64,000 nt of DNA. Origin: Phaseolus vulgaris (lineage: Eukaryota > Streptophyta > Magnoliopsida > Fabales > Fabaceae). The notes below the pieces were generated by a model that was not told where the DNA came from, made no database searches, and saw only the letters and a program-made list of their open reading frames with translations. The translations under genes and the position numbers were made by a program. Below are positions 62,201-64,000 of the stretch, in pieces; position 1 is the first letter of the stretch; every line of letters begins with the position of its first letter. The DNA lies in the NCBI RefSeq assembly GCF_000499845.2, contig NC_023750.2:4585478-4649477 (forward strand), read 5' to 3'.

Positions 62201-62746
62201 TCAAATATAATGAATGGATAAATCCACAATTCAAAATGATTCTACACGTCCAAAGTAGATAAATAATTGTAAGGAACTTCATTTTTAGAGAAAAGTTTTC
62301 AAAATATAATTCAGATTATGTTAACAGTATTATAAAAATTACATAAAAATACTATAATAAAATACTATACTACATCAAAATGATTCTCTATGTTATTTTG
62401 TCAACACAACCTACACAGAAAGCACCAAGTTAAGGTGGTGACTTATATCTCCTTGCAAGTTTCTGTTAGCATCTTTTACGTTGGATTACACATTCAATCT
62501 AACACTGAATAAATAAATAAGTAGAACTGCTATTGGGGAAACACATTGAAACATTGAGATGTATGCTGCTAAGTAGTAAGTGGGAACCTGAATGAGTTCC
62601 ATCAGAAAGTGAACATCTTTGGTATAAAGCTCAACAGACAGATTTTTGACAGCTTGGTGCAAATCTTCTATCAGAGGGTTTGGATCTTTGCCAATGGAAA
62701 ATTTGTTCCTTCGTATTTCTTCAATGTGCTTCTTTGGTGTACCCAT
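56233..62746 (-). pseudogene. NO VEIN-like GHKL/HSP90-type ATPase protein, copy C (nonsense codon)
   Basis: Exons 62746-62588, 62033-61823, 61471-57841, 57483-56381 and a possible 56288-56233. Same exon structure as copy A; exon 3 is 3631 nt in both, and length differences are whole codons. The ATPase motifs are kept (ELIQNAEDNLY, GYIGEKGIGFKSVF), but the ATP-lid motif reads GFSHKN instead of GFSPKN. An in-frame TAA at 58659-58661 replaces a lysine codon (codon 1061), so the full product would stop after about 1060 residues, within the repeat region. The frame is open again to a TAA at 56382-56384, one codon before the exon 4 donor, where copy A has TAT. The T-run that is short in A is complete here (56635-56639). 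Confidence 0.88.
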
Positions 62747-62808
62747 TTTCTAACTTACAACTATTTGATCACTTCTCACAATCACAACCAAAGGGTTAGA
62801 GAAAGTTA

Positions 62809-62818
62809 ATATATATAA
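62809..62818 (-). promoter_or_regulatory. Candidate TATA box of copy C
   Basis: Minus-strand tatatatatt, 63-72 nt upstream of the ATG, at the same place as in copy A. Confidence 0.5.
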
Positions 62819-62819
62819 C

Positions 62820-64000
62820 AGAAAAGGGTGATCAAGTTAAGGAGATGAAAAGTCTAAGGGCACTCTTGAAAATGTAAGAAATAGAGAATATGTTACTACT
62901 GATTTCTACTAAAAATAAGAACTTGAAAATAGTTCAAAGAAATAGAGCATAAGACTAAATATGATTTTCTGAAGAAAGCAAAGCAATTTTGATCCCTTTA
63001 AGAATAGCCCCATTGTGAATCTCTTTAAGAATTTGCCCCATTGTGAATCTAGGAAAACTATTCTTTTCTCAAATTTTCATCAGTTGGTAATTTTCTATTT
63101 CATACTATTCTTATAGAAGTACTTAAATGCACATGATGAAGATTGCAGCACCTTCACAATGCAGGACCTTCGGAATTATTATTTTCATTAATATAAAAAA
63201 TAAAATTTTGTAAAACAAATAAGTTTTTATAAACAAAAACTTTTAGTTGTCCACCAAATCTATCTACTCTTTTTAAAATAATCTTCATCCAAAACTACAT
63301 TGGTTCTCGTCAACTGACCTTGATCGGTTAGTAGTGGTGGATTCTGGGTCAACTTTTCTTTTCTGTTGTTGCAACTTTGAGATGCTTGAAATCTACAATG
63401 AAGAGAGTTCCACTTGGTTACAAGACTTCAACGATCAAGTTAATGAGAACATATAAGTATGAGTATAGTGTCTGGAATAACACTTATCTTTGATTAGAGT
63501 CTTAAGGACCTTTTTATAGTATAGATCCTCATTTAGAAATTAATAAACATAAAGATATTATGTTAATATATCCTTTATTTATTCTAGAGATGTGGACATT
63601 TAGAATAAATATATACGTCTAACCGACTTAGTTATATTGTCAGTTGTTTTTATATTTATTACTGTTTTTTTAATATATTTTGTCAGTTGTTTATGCCAAC
63701 TCCTTAATGCATCATTGGGCCAGAATAATATACTTAAAATAATATAATAATTTTACTCAAAATATCATATATTTTATACCGATAAAATCAAATCCCAATA
63801 CACTTTAGTATATAAAAATATGTTTACACCATTCAATAAATTTATAAACCACAAAATCAAAAAAAAACAATTATCTGAATAAATTTAAGAATTTCACCGT
63901 TAACTAAGTATCAACCTCAATAACTAAATATTCATAAAAATTATATTTCCTTTCTTGATTTATCCAACATCATTATAAATTGATTCTTCTAATCTCCACA
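62820..64000. other. Copy C upstream flank with a ~420-bp insertion
   Basis: The outer parts (about 63225-63297 and 63745-64000) match block B upstream DNA (53265-53340 and 53395-53660). Between them about 63300-63720 is present only here: ttggttctcgtcaactgacc ... catcattgggcc. It looks like an inserted element or LTR fragment, but no target duplication or family could be set. Confidence 0.5.

Overview
This is a window of a plant nuclear genome. It has AT-rich introns and intergenic DNA, GT-AG (and two GC-AG) introns, and dense Ty1/copia, Ty3/gypsy, L1-type LINE, Mutator-like and CACTA remains. The transposon protein types and the gene set suggest a papilionoid legume; that is an inference from family resemblance, not proof. 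No rRNA, tRNA or CRISPR feature was found.

Layout. (1) 1-5391 (+): last seven exons of an actin-bundling fimbrin gene; the 5' part lies outside the window. (2) 5.9-19.5 kb: a four-layer transposon nest. An old copia-type gag relic is split by a full-length L1 LINE on the minus strand (6425-19239) with a 14-bp target duplication. The LINE is split in ORF2 by a young Ty1/copia element (7633-12960, nearly identical 249-bp LTRs, 5-bp target duplication) and in ORF1 by a 732-bp gypsy-type solo LTR (18203-18934, 5-bp target duplication). (3) 19.5-22.4 kb: degenerate tandem repeats and a 366-bp Mutator-like MITE. (4) 22.5-29.0 kb (+): NOV-like gene A, a large GHKL/HSP90-type ATPase-domain protein of the NO VEIN-like family. 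(5) 30.5-37.3 kb: copia RT relic, then an old gypsy relic split by a decayed gypsy element (31548-36812). (6) 37577-38545: non-autonomous Mutator-like element with long inverted repeats. (7) 39050-48335 (-): complete 19-exon gene for gamma-tubulin complex component 2 (GCP2). (8) 49.2-53.9 kb: block B, a third NOV-like copy reduced to exons 1-2 and joined to a truncated CACTA TNP2-type transposase. (9) 55.4-64.0 kb (-): block C, NOV-like gene C.

Functionally, fimbrin (actin) and GCP2 (microtubule nucleation) are ordinary cytoskeletal housekeeping genes. The NOV-like gene exists here as three copies: A on the plus strand, B and C on the minus strand, so A and C form a large inverted repeat around GCP2. 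All three copies carry lesions: a 1-bp deletion near the 3' end in A, loss of exons 3-5 plus a 4-bp insertion in B, and a mid-gene nonsense codon in C.

No clear new molecular system is visible. The most informative points are the dated order of nested insertions, the parallel decay of a triplicated ATPase gene, five roughly 112-residue internal repeats in that protein, the transposase/gene junction in block B, and two GC-AG introns in one gene.
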